Positions 1-6,206 of a DNA stretch of 6,209 nucleotides are shown here, in pieces (the stretch's first letter is position 1; each line of letters begins with the position of its first letter). Made by a program: the position numbers and the translations under genes. The stretch is from NCBI GenBank assembly GCA_003156615.1, contig PMHI01000178.1, positions 15,115 to 21,323 on the forward strand, read 5' to 3'. The notes beneath the pieces are model-generated. The model searched no databases and was not told where the DNA came from. It saw only the letters and a program-made list of their open reading frames with translations. The DNA is from Acidobacteriaceae bacterium (GTDB lineage Bacteria; Acidobacteriota; Terriglobia; Terriglobales; SbA1).

Positions 1-1767
1 CAGGCTGTGACCTATGCCCGCGATCATGTTTTCGAGCGTTCAGCGGTCGAGGACCGGCGCGACATTCTGGAAGCGGCGCTCAACCGTGGCATGGGACAGA
101 CCACGGTCGCTCAAGTGGGGCGGGAGTTCGAGCGCAGATTGCAGACGGGAGAGTTCATTGCCGTTGAGCACGTTGGGGCCGGCCAGCAGTACACAACCGC
201 GACGATGCTGCGCATGGAACGCGAAATCATCGGCCACATGCAGGAAGGCAACGGGCGCGGCCAGGACAATCCGATGCTGGTTCCGTCACACATTCGTGTC
301 GAAACCACAGACCGGCACCCTGCGCTGAATGCCGGGCAGCGCCACGCAGTAGAAGATATTTTTCTCGCGCGCGAGAAGATTGTTGGTCTGGATGGAATCG
401 CGGGGGCGGGCAAGACTACGACTCTTGCCGTGGTGCGGGAGGGCGCGGAGTGGGCCGGGTACAAGGTGGAAGGCTTTGCGCCTACGTCCCGCGCGGCGCA
501 AACCCTTGGGGACGCGGGGATCGAGACCATGACGTTGCAGGCGCATCTTGTCCGAGGCCAGCGTGCGGATACGGGAGAGCACCGGCTCTATGTCTTGGAC
601 GAGAGTTCGCTTGCTTCTACCAAACAGATGTATGAGTTCGTGGACCGCCTGTATGCGAACGACCGGGTACTGCTCGTGGGCGACACCCGGCAGCATGAAT
701 CAGTCGAAGCTGGCCGCATCTTCGCGCAACTGCAGGATGCGGGCATGAAGATGGTGAAGTTGGACGAGATCGTGCGCCAGAAAGACCCGGAATTGAAACA
801 GACAGTTGAACAGCTTGCGCGCGGCCAGGTCACAGATGCCATCATCGGTCTGGAGCGGCAGGGCCGCATCCATGAGGTCAAAGGCCACGACGAGCGCATT
901 GCGGCAATCGCGAAGGAGTATGCGAGGTCGCCGGAAGGCACGCTGGTCGTCTCACCTGACAACCGCTCTCGTGCGGAGATCAATCAGGCGATCCATACTG
1001 AATTGCAGGCGAAGAGTGTGGTCGCAAGCGATGAGCATCGCGTCCATATACTTGTGCCTCGTCAGGATCTCACTGGAGCGGACCGTACCTGGGCCGAACG
1101 CTACGACATCGGGGATGTGCTGCGTTACAGCCGCAGCTCTCAAGAGACCGGCATTAGAAAAGGCGAATACGCGCGCGTGAAGAGCATCGATGCTCCCAAT
1201 AACCGGCTGACCGTCGAGCTGAAGGACGGCACAGAGAGAACCTACGATCCACGCCGTCAGCAGGGCGTGTCCGTCTATCGGGAAGGAGAGAGGTCGTTCT
1301 CTGTTGGAGACCGTGTGCAGTTCACAGCGCCTGCGCGCGAGCTGAAAGCGGCGAACCGCGAGCTAGGCACAGTGCAAGGTATCGATCCGAACGGGCGGCT
1401 CAGTCTGAAGATGGACGCAGGCCGCGAGCTGCAGCTCGATCCTCGACTTCATCCGCATCTCGATCATGGCTATGCCGTCACCAGTCATTCCAGCCAGGGG
1501 CAGACAGCGGATCGCGTGTTGATCCACGTCGATACTGGGCTGGGCGCAAAAGACCTGCTCAACAATCGCATGGCCTATGTTGCTGTCTCACGCGGCGCCT
1601 ACGATGCGCAACTCTTCACCAACGACCGCGAGAAGCTTGGTGCGACCCTCGGGCATGACGTTTCTCATCGAAGTGCGCACGTGCCGGAGGCGAAGCATGA
1701 TCAAGCAATTGCGCCGCAGCGGAAGATCGGACCGCAACAAGGGCCAAGCTTGGGAATTGGTATGTAG
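1..1767 (+). CDS. MobF-type conjugative relaxase, C-terminal helicase part (5' end outside window)
   Basis: This is the helicase half of a TrwC/TraI-like conjugative relaxase, the enzyme that nicks the transfer origin and unwinds plasmid DNA for export. The frame is open to the window's left edge and the N-terminal relaxase domain is absent, so the gene begins upstream; the GTG at 7 is probably internal. Counting residues from that GTG, I see a Walker A motif GIAGAGKTTT (K136), a Walker B DESS (D198, E199), a GDTRQ motif III (G225-Q229), an SH3-like RecD insert at roughly 370-480, the motif YAVTSHSSQGQT (489-500), and motif VI YVAVSRG with arginine finger R529. These are superfamily 1 RecD/TraI helicase motifs in the expected order. 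The C-terminal tail after motif VI is short, ending at TAG 1765-1767, so the 3' end appears intact. The relaxase assignment rests on the helicase type and the N-terminal YARDHVFER segment; a free-standing RecD-like helicase is less likely. Confidence 0.88.
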   Translation, partial: QAVTYARDHVFERSAVEDRRDILEAALNRGMGQTTVAQVGREFERRLQTGEFIAVEHVGAGQQYTTATMLRMEREIIGHMQEGNGRGQDNPMLVPSHIRVETTDRHPALNAGQRHAVEDIFLAREKIVGLDGIAGAGKTTTLAVVREGAEWAGYKVEGFAPTSRAAQTLGDAGIETMTLQAHLVRGQRADTGEHRLYVLDESSLASTKQMYEFVDRLYANDRVLLVGDTRQHESVEAGRIFAQLQDAGMKMVKLDEIVRQKDPELKQTVEQLARGQVTDAIIGLERQGRIHEVKGHDERIAAIAKEYARSPEGTLVVSPDNRSRAEINQAIHTELQAKSVVASDEHRVHILVPRQDLTGADRTWAERYDIGDVLRYSRSSQETGIRKGEYARVKSIDAPNNRLTVELKDGTERTYDPRRQQGVSVYREGERSFSVGDRVQFTAPARELKAANRELGTVQGIDPNGRLSLKMDAGRELQLDPRLHPHLDHGYAVTSHSSQGQTADRVLIHVDTGLGAKDLLNNRMAYVAVSRGAYDAQLFTNDREKLGATLGHDVSHRSAHVPEAKHDQAIAPQRKIGPQQGPSLGIGM

Positions 1768-1909
1768 TCTCCGTTCTCTCTCGTTTGTCGAACATGTATC
1801 GCGAAAAAGGTTCCCTGCGGGTCATCTTCAACTCAATGAGACCGTAGGAAGGCTGCTCTTACTATGTTCTTGATAAAGCGAGGAAACGTCGCGTAGGAGA
1901 CGCCAAGGT

Positions 1910-2008
1910 ATGACAATGATGCATCGCACTTGGACACAACCGCGAGAAGAAATGAGTTTGGTATCATGTTTGTGCCTTAGTTTCAGCGTCGGAGTTAACA
2001 GCTTATGA
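1910..2008 (+). CDS. possible 32-residue leader ORF upstream of the cargo pair
   Basis: A short frame starts at ATG 1910 with a well-placed AGGAGA (1895-1900, 9 bases before the start) and ends at TGA 2006-2008. That stop overlaps the start codon of the following gene as ATGA (2005-2008), the usual layout of translationally coupled genes. The peptide begins MTMMHRTWTQPREEM and has a hydrophobic, cysteine-containing C-terminal half. I recognise no family. It could be a leader peptide that sets translation of the downstream pair, or an open stretch arising by chance; 32 codons without a stop is not remarkable alone. The Shine-Dalgarno site plus the exact overlap are the only support. Confidence 0.3.
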   Translation: MTMMHRTWTQPREEMSLVSCLCLSFSVGVNSL

Positions 2009-2598
2009 GTGTTCTGCTTTTCGTCCTGCCGGAATATGACTTTGCTTTCAGGAAGTTCTTCCACACAACGGTTCATGAGTTGATGTCCGCGAAGGACCAG
2101 GTTTTCGGCAGTATCAAAAAATCTCGCGGAATGGGAACGCACATCATACAAAATACGATGCCCTCTGGATATGTGCTACAGGGCAAACCCATCGAGATGC
2201 TTCTTAAATTCGTGATCGACCACAATGACGTACTGTCCTGTAACGTCACTGGCATTGCAGCAATACTTGACAAGACTGCTGACGACGCGCTGAAGCAAGT
2301 GATGCCACAGATGTTTGAACGTTTTGGTGAAGTCTGTGATGCTGCGGGTACAGCTACCAATGCAAATGGGCAACCGCTCAGTCATGAACTAATTCTAAAG
2401 AGCTTTGAAAATGTCGAAATTGAGTTCGATGAGCACGATAATCCAGTGCTACCCACCCTAGTCGTCTCGCCCGATATGTCTGAAGCATTGCAAAAGCTAA
2501 AGCCCATGACTGAAGAACAGCAGAGGGCTTGGGACGAGATGATCGAGAAGAAAAGGCGTGAGTTCAATGATCGCCGACGCCATCGCCAATTATCTTGA
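2005..2598 (+). CDS. uncharacterised 197-residue protein, first gene of a two-gene cassette
   Basis: I do not recognise this protein. ATG 2005 is the first start after an in-frame TAA (1996-1998), with GGAG at 1991-1994 ten bases upstream. The sequence is soluble in character: no signal peptide or membrane segment, a mixed alpha/beta N-terminal two thirds (about 1-150), and a highly charged helical tail rich in Lys/Arg/Glu (about 165-197, ending RRRHRQLS) that could contact nucleic acid or a partner. Its 3' end overlaps the next gene by 32-41 bases depending on that gene's start, so the two are almost certainly one transcript and translationally coupled. Base composition is visibly more AT-rich than in the relaxase gene to the left. 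Partnership with a PD-(D/E)XK protein suggests a regulator, specificity or immunity component, but this is inference from context only. Confidence 0.72.
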   Translation: MSVLLFVLPEYDFAFRKFFHTTVHELMSAKDQVFGSIKKSRGMGTHIIQNTMPSGYVLQGKPIEMLLKFVIDHNDVLSCNVTGIAAILDKTADDALKQVMPQMFERFGEVCDAAGTATNANGQPLSHELILKSFENVEIEFDEHDNPVLPTLVVSPDMSEALQKLKPMTEEQQRAWDEMIEKKRREFNDRRRHRQLS

Positions 2599-4153
2599 CA
2601 ACATCGAAGAAAGAGAGTTTGATGCGCCGTTCATGGCGCTACTTCGCGCTCACGGATTTTATGATCTTCACTTCTTACATGGCCCCTTCGAGTTCGGCAA
2701 GGATTTTATAGCCAAGCGGAACGAGAAGAGTGGAACTTCACAGTACGCCTTTCAGACGAAGGCCGGGGACATAAACCTAGCCGACTGGAATCTTTCTCGT
2801 GGGCAGATCGACTTGCTGAGAACGAATTCTTTGGCTCATCCGTCGTTTGACTCAAAACTCCCAAGACGTGCTGCTTTTGTGACGACGGGCAGACTCGTCG
2901 GCGGGGCTCCCCTCGCGGCGCAACAGTACGCCGAGCATCTTGCACAACTCGGCGAGAGCGGATTCGGGACGTGGGATATGGACACTCTGATTGAGCTAAT
3001 GACGAATGCGCCGGACTCTGGATTGGCTGGCGCTGCGTCTGGAGCACTTCTTGCGCTACTTGGAAAAATCGACGAGGGGATGGTTTTGGATGCAGACATC
3101 GAAACATACTCAAGGCGATGGTTCGATTCTGAGGACGAAAAGAGACTTCGGCTGGCTCCATTGGAGGCTGCGATCATCGCAAGCAAACTCCGCAACAAAG
3201 AGCGACTCGACTTGGCCGCATTCGTCGTGTTGTGCTTAGTGCGCGGAGCGTGGGCCAACCCATCCCGAGTTGAACCTCCGAGCGATGCCAGTCTCGTGTT
3301 TAGTGATGTGGGTAGACAGTTGTTTCGGCAGTATGCAGGGGATTTGGTAGCGCGTTTAACTGACGAGGTGATAGAGCCTCAGCGCTTTATCTTCGGTCAC
3401 AATGAACCGTCCGCAACTGTGACGTATCCAGTCCGATGCTCAAAGACAATTGAGATCCTTGGGCTCTTCGGATTGCTCGAATCCGACATGCAGTCCGATG
3501 CTTCAAAGGTTGCATCTCTCCTGGCCAAGTTTTGTGACAAAAATCCTGGAACCACTCATCCGATTTCGGATCGCTGGGCCTCTTCTCTAATCCCAGCATC
3601 GCTTTTGCTACGAAAAACGGGGCACGAGAGGACCCTAACTGAATTATTGAAAGGGGTCATCAAATGGGTGGGAGACCGATATGAATCCGGTAGTTTTGGT
3701 CTTGCGGACGTTCCTGCGACTCCGATGGAAGAGGTTGAGCATCTTCTCGGTAGTCCTTTCGAGCATGTGGCCCTCACAAAACGCATGGAGTCGTACATCG
3801 CCACGGTGGTACTCGACCTCACTGCGACTATGGAGATGTCAGAACTATATGAACTCGCTCGGAATGAATTTCTAGCTGTTGGAGCCTTCCCCATAGTGAT
3901 TGAAGCTCCCGATTCTCCCAGCCAGTGTACGGGCACGGCTCTAGACCTTCGCTGCGAAGTTAATATGCCATACAAAGATAAATGGGAGCCCGACGATGGA
4001 TGGAAGGTTGCGCCCCATCACAATAGAGCGCCCGAGAATCTTTATTTGGATTGCATTGGAAGGGGATGGGATCTGTTTGCGATTAGCAGTGTATTGCGAG
4101 ATCGCCACTACGTAACGTCTTGGCGGCGATGGCTCAAATCAAAGAGAAACTGA
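2558..4153 (+). CDS. putative PD-(D/E)XK (Mrr-like) restriction endonuclease-fold protein
   Basis: The N-terminal 90 residues resemble the Mrr-like restriction endonuclease fold. A helix contains EREFDAPFMALLRAHGF (18-34, candidate acidic residue E20), then FEFGKDFIA (44-52, candidate metal-binding D49), then YAFQTKAG (63-70, with the QxK pair Q66 and K68). This E...GxD...QxK spacing is the family's active site layout, predicting metal-dependent DNA cleavage. The remaining 440 residues look largely helical and match no domain I recognise; they may sense a target or bind a partner. Two starts are possible: GTG 2558 (GAGAAG 2545-2550, 7 bases away) or ATG 2567 (AAGG 2553-2556, 10 bases away); residue numbers use the GTG. 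The gene overlaps the preceding 197-residue gene, indicating coupled production. Location beside a conjugation gene and the lower GC fit horizontally acquired defence or plasmid-competition cargo. Nuclease activity is inferred from motifs; other PD-(D/E)XK roles are possible. Confidence 0.7.
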   Translation: MSSMIADAIANYLDNIEEREFDAPFMALLRAHGFYDLHFLHGPFEFGKDFIAKRNEKSGTSQYAFQTKAGDINLADWNLSRGQIDLLRTNSLAHPSFDSKLPRRAAFVTTGRLVGGAPLAAQQYAEHLAQLGESGFGTWDMDTLIELMTNAPDSGLAGAASGALLALLGKIDEGMVLDADIETYSRRWFDSEDEKRLRLAPLEAAIIASKLRNKERLDLAAFVVLCLVRGAWANPSRVEPPSDASLVFSDVGRQLFRQYAGDLVARLTDEVIEPQRFIFGHNEPSATVTYPVRCSKTIEILGLFGLLESDMQSDASKVASLLAKFCDKNPGTTHPISDRWASSLIPASLLLRKTGHERTLTELLKGVIKWVGDRYESGSFGLADVPATPMEEVEHLLGSPFEHVALTKRMESYIATVVLDLTATMEMSELYELARNEFLAVGAFPIVIEAPDSPSQCTGTALDLRCEVNMPYKDKWEPDDGWKVAPHHNRAPENLYLDCIGRGWDLFAISSVLRDRHYVTSWRRWLKSKRN

Positions 4154-4187
4154 AGATTCACCTTCAACGACTACAACATCACGGAGT

Positions 4188-4382
4188 TTACTTGCTCCCA
4201 AACACGCTATAAATCTTTTCCATGATCTTCTCTGCCGATTGAACTGAAGCGGTGATCAGCTTGTCCGTCCGTGGGCTTCCCTGTGGCCCTCCGAACAAAT
4301 CATCAGCGGTCTGCATGTGCAGACTCGTCTTGGTATATTCCCAGCCAGCGGCACGGACGAAGGCCGGATGATCTTGGTCTTG
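4188..4382 (-). pseudogene. 3' end of an unrecognised minus-strand gene, truncated
   Basis: On the minus strand a frame of 64 sense codons ends at TAA (4190-4188) and is bounded upstream by a TAG at 4385-4383. Its residues look like a genuine protein C-terminus: HPAFVRAAGWEYTKTSLHMQ, then DDLFGG, then an amphipathic helix KLITASVQSAEKIMEKIYSV before the stop. An ATG at 4316 would give a 42-residue product, but it has no convincing Shine-Dalgarno site and the protein-like sequence begins upstream of it. I therefore read it as the tail of a longer gene cut off near 4367-4372 where an IS5 transposase scrap begins in another frame. I do not recognise the family. It is convergent with the nuclease gene, with stops 34 bases apart. 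Confidence 0.45.
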
Positions 4383-4417
4383 CTATCCACTCCCACGTGG
4401 GCCTTCATCCCGAAGTA
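4367..4417 (-). pseudogene. IS5-family transposase fragment (17 codons)
   Basis: Read on the minus strand, 4417 down to 4367 gives YFGMKAHVGVDSKTKII, a match to the highly conserved catalytic-core segment of IS5-family DDE transposases (commonly W/Y-YFGMKAHIGVD). The D in GVD corresponds to a residue of the catalytic triad region. Homology stops abruptly on both sides: beyond 4367 the frame loses transposase character and the other remnant takes over in a different frame, and beyond 4417 the IS66-like unit begins. This is a dead scrap, useful mainly as a marker of past insertions and deletions. Confidence 0.7.
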
Positions 4418-4473
4418 CCGTGAGTTTGCGGCAAGGCTGCTTAACTTAACCTGAGCTGTCCTGCTAATGTCAC

Positions 4474-4505
4474 TCGGTCTGCCCGAGGAGGGCAAGGAGG
4501 ACCGA
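4474..4505 (+). promoter_or_regulatory. hairpin masking the tnpA ribosome binding site
   Basis: TCGGTC (4474-4479) pairs with GACCGA (4500-4505) and the adjoining TGCCC (4480-4484) pairs with GGGCA (4490-4494), an 11-pair stem with a five-base loop GAGGA (4485-4489). The only interruption is a five-base bulge AGGAG (4495-4499), which is exactly the core of the tnpA Shine-Dalgarno sequence AAGGAGG (4494-4500). Folding would place the binding site in a constrained bulge, with its edge bases paired, and so lower translation. This suits insertion sequences, where transposase genes are often protected from translation on incoming transcripts. The fold is read by eye and not energy-calculated. Confidence 0.6.
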
Positions 4506-4508
4506 TTG

Positions 4509-4907
4509 ATGAAACCCGCTAACCCATCGGCGATACCCCTGGACATGGAACAAGCACGGCAAGAACTGGAAGCGTGGCGAAGCACGCATCCTCCCCGTTG
4601 CCACATCCCGGATAGTTTGTGGAAGAGGGCGGCGGAGTTGGCGAGTCAGCATGGTCTTTATCTGACATCACGTACCCTGCGCGTGGACTACATGCGTTTG
4701 AAGAAGCGGGTACAACCGACGAGCCCAGAACGAAAGAGTACGGGGTTGCCGAGGTTTATCGAACTCGTGGCGCCGACGGTGGCCGGCATCGCGGAGTGCG
4801 TGGTGGAGTTGGAGGGAGCCGGGAGAAGGATGCGAATCCAGCTGAAGGGTATGGGGGTGGCGGAGTTGGTGGGACTGAGCCGGATGGTGTGGTCGGACAA
4901 GTCATGA
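4509..4907 (+). CDS. tnpA: IS66-type accessory protein TnpA
   Basis: The product is a 132-residue accessory protein of the IS66 TnpA kind, thought to help the transposition machinery recognise DNA. I chose ATG 4509 because AAGGAGG (4494-4500) lies 8 bases before it; the frame also opens at ATG 4467, but that start has no such site and lies within the leader hairpin region. Residues 33-69 contain IPDSLWKRAAELASQHGL followed by TLRVDYMRLKKRV, a helix-turn-helix-like stretch. A second block follows, FIEL (83-86) and ECVVELEGAGRRMRIQLKG (96-114), which resembles the conserved C-terminal strand pair of this family. The stop TGA 4905-4907 overlaps the tnpB start as ATGA, so the two are translationally coupled. 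The family is fairly divergent, so the name rests partly on the neighbouring tnpB. Confidence 0.75.
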   Translation: MKPANPSAIPLDMEQARQELEAWRSTHPPRCHIPDSLWKRAAELASQHGLYLTSRTLRVDYMRLKKRVQPTSPERKSTGLPRFIELVAPTVAGIAECVVELEGAGRRMRIQLKGMGVAELVGLSRMVWSDKS

Positions 4908-5266
4908 TTCAGATCACGCCCCAGATGCGCATCCTGGTGGCGATCGACGCCGTCGATGGAAGGAAGGGGATTGACGGGCTCAGTCGATGGTGTCAGGAGA
5001 AACTGAAGGCGGATCCGTTCTCGGGATGCTTGGTTTTCTTTCGCAGCCGGCGCGGCACGTCGATCCGGATCTTAGTCTTCGATGGCCAGGGGTTTTGGCT
5101 GGCGCAGAAGCGGCTCTCGAAGGGAAGATTTGTGTGGTGGCCGAGCGGCCAGGAGCCCACGCGGGTGTTGGAGGCGCATCAGGCACAGATGCTGTTGGTA
5201 GCCGGCAACCCGGATGCGAAGGCCGCGCCGGTGTGGCGGCGGGTGAGCGTGGAACCGTCCCCGTAA
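4904..5266 (+). CDS. tnpB: IS66 family accessory protein TnpB (Orf2)
   Basis: This 120-residue protein is a clear IS66 Orf2/TnpB, of the normal length for the family. Hallmarks are DGRKGIDGL (18-26; family consensus D-RKG-DGL), FFRSRRGTSIRILVFDGQGFW (45-65) and the KRLSKGRFVWWP block (69-80). The frame is open far upstream (from 4619), but ATG 4904 is the right start because it gives the canonical MIQITPQMRI beginning and overlaps the tnpA stop as ATGA. TnpB is required for efficient transposition in IS66 elements, although its biochemical role is not settled. Normally tnpC follows; here a DruA-family gene lies 64 bases downstream instead. Confidence 0.93.
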   Translation: MIQITPQMRILVAIDAVDGRKGIDGLSRWCQEKLKADPFSGCLVFFRSRRGTSIRILVFDGQGFWLAQKRLSKGRFVWWPSGQEPTRVLEAHQAQMLLVAGNPDAKAAPVWRRVSVEPSP

Positions 5267-5330
5267 GAAAAAAGAAGAGATCACCAGGATTTGCACTTGC
5301 GTTCCATGTTCGGCTCTGCCACACTGAGGC

Positions 5331-6206
5331 ATGTCCGGCCCTTGGCAATACCGAGGCCGAGTTATCAGCGCCGAGGATATCGTTTTCCTGCAGCAATTGA
5401 TTCGGGAACACCCGGGCGCCAGCCGCCGCGCGCTGTCAGCGAAACTGTGTGAAGCGTGGCAGTGGAAACAGAGCAATGGCACCCCGCGCGACATGGTGTG
5501 TCGCGGTCTTTTATTAATGCTGCATCGGGCAGGCGCGATCGAGTTGCCGCCGGTACGCTATACCCCACCGAACCCGCTGGCACAACGCCGGCCGCCGGTG
5601 GCCATGCTGATCGACACTACCCCGATCCAGGGGCGACTAAGTCAGCTGCAGCCGATCGAGTTTCAGCAGGTGCGGCGCACGGGGGACGAAGCGCTGTTCA
5701 ATAGCCTGATGGAACAGCATCATTACTTGGGGTATGAGCAGCCGGTAGGGGAGCAACTCAAGTATCTGGTCTGGGCGCGGGGGCGTCCGATCGCCTGCTT
5801 GGCGTGGAGTTCGGCACCGCGTCACTTGGGCAGCCGCGATCGGTATATCGGTTGGAGCGCGGAAGCGCGGCGGCGGAACATCCGCTTCCTGGCCTACAAT
5901 ACCCGCTTTCTGATTCTGCCTTGGGTAACGGTCGAACATCTGGCGTCGCATATCCTGGCTCGCATGATGAAACGGTTGTCCGAGGACTGGGAAAGCCTCT
6001 ACCAACACCCCATCTATTTTGTGGAAACCTTTGTGGATCCCACGCGCTTTCGTGGGACATGTTATCGCGCCGCCAACTGGATTCGGTTGGGAGAAACCAC
6101 CGGCCGCGGCAAGGATGATCACACCAACCGCCCCAACCGATCGATCAAAGAGGTCTTGGGCTACCCACTGACGCAGCGCTTTCGTGAGTTACTGCAGGAG
6201 GTCTAG
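5331..6206 (+). CDS. DUF4338 / DruA-family protein linked to IS66 accessory genes
   Basis: The 291-residue product belongs to the DUF4338 family, best known through DruA of the Druantia anti-phage system. An N-terminal winged-helix-like region (about 28-74, HPGASRRALSAKLCEAWQW and CRGLLLMLHRAGAIELP) precedes the DUF4338 core (about 105-285). Its signatures are QHHYLGY (129-135), the GRPIACLAWSS block (151-161), RDRYIGWSAEARRRNIRFL (169-187), NTRFLILPWV (190-199) and VETFVDPTRFRGTCYRAANW (231-250), with E232, D236, R241, C244, Y245 and R246 as candidate functional residues. ATG 5331 is the first start after an in-frame TGA (5325-5327); GAGG at 5326-5329 is too close to act as a normal Shine-Dalgarno site, so initiation may be inefficient or coupled. 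No DruE helicase or other Druantia gene is present, and the gene sits where IS66 elements carry tnpC. I infer a transposition role, possibly catalytic; a passenger function is not excluded. It appears intact. Confidence 0.88.
   Translation: MSGPWQYRGRVISAEDIVFLQQLIREHPGASRRALSAKLCEAWQWKQSNGTPRDMVCRGLLLMLHRAGAIELPPVRYTPPNPLAQRRPPVAMLIDTTPIQGRLSQLQPIEFQQVRRTGDEALFNSLMEQHHYLGYEQPVGEQLKYLVWARGRPIACLAWSSAPRHLGSRDRYIGWSAEARRRNIRFLAYNTRFLILPWVTVEHLASHILARMMKRLSEDWESLYQHPIYFVETFVDPTRFRGTCYRAANWIRLGETTGRGKDDHTNRPNRSIKEVLGYPLTQRFRELLQEV

Noticed and set aside
1870..1967. Promoter elements upstream of the cassette (TTGATA 1870-1875; TTGGACA 1930-1936; TATCAT 1962-1967)
   Set aside because: No pair has acceptable spacing with a good partner: the 1930/1962 pair is 26 bases apart and the TTGATA lacks a convincing -10 box. 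A promoter is likely in this spacer but cannot be placed.
4154..4187. Terminator between the convergent nuclease gene and the minus-strand remnant
   Set aside because: No stable hairpin with a T-run is visible in the 34 bases between the stops.
4256..4606. 116-codon open frame on the minus strand containing the IS5-like segment
   Set aside because: Only 17 codons (4417-4367) look like a transposase; the rest is antisense to the tnpA leader and 5' end or out-of-frame sequence, so it is not one gene.
4619..4903. N-terminal extension of tnpB
   Set aside because: The upstream sequence is out-of-frame tnpA and unlike IS66 Orf2; ATG 4904 gives the canonical start and the ATGA overlap.
5637..6122. 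161-codon minus-strand open frame opposite the druA-like gene
   Set aside because: It is a high-GC antisense shadow with arginine- and proline-rich, low-information sequence and no recognisable motif.
5331..6206. A Druantia anti-phage operon
   Set aside because: Only the DruA-family gene is present; no DruE-type helicase or other Druantia components are seen, and the upstream genes are IS66 accessory genes. Genes beyond the right edge cannot be excluded.
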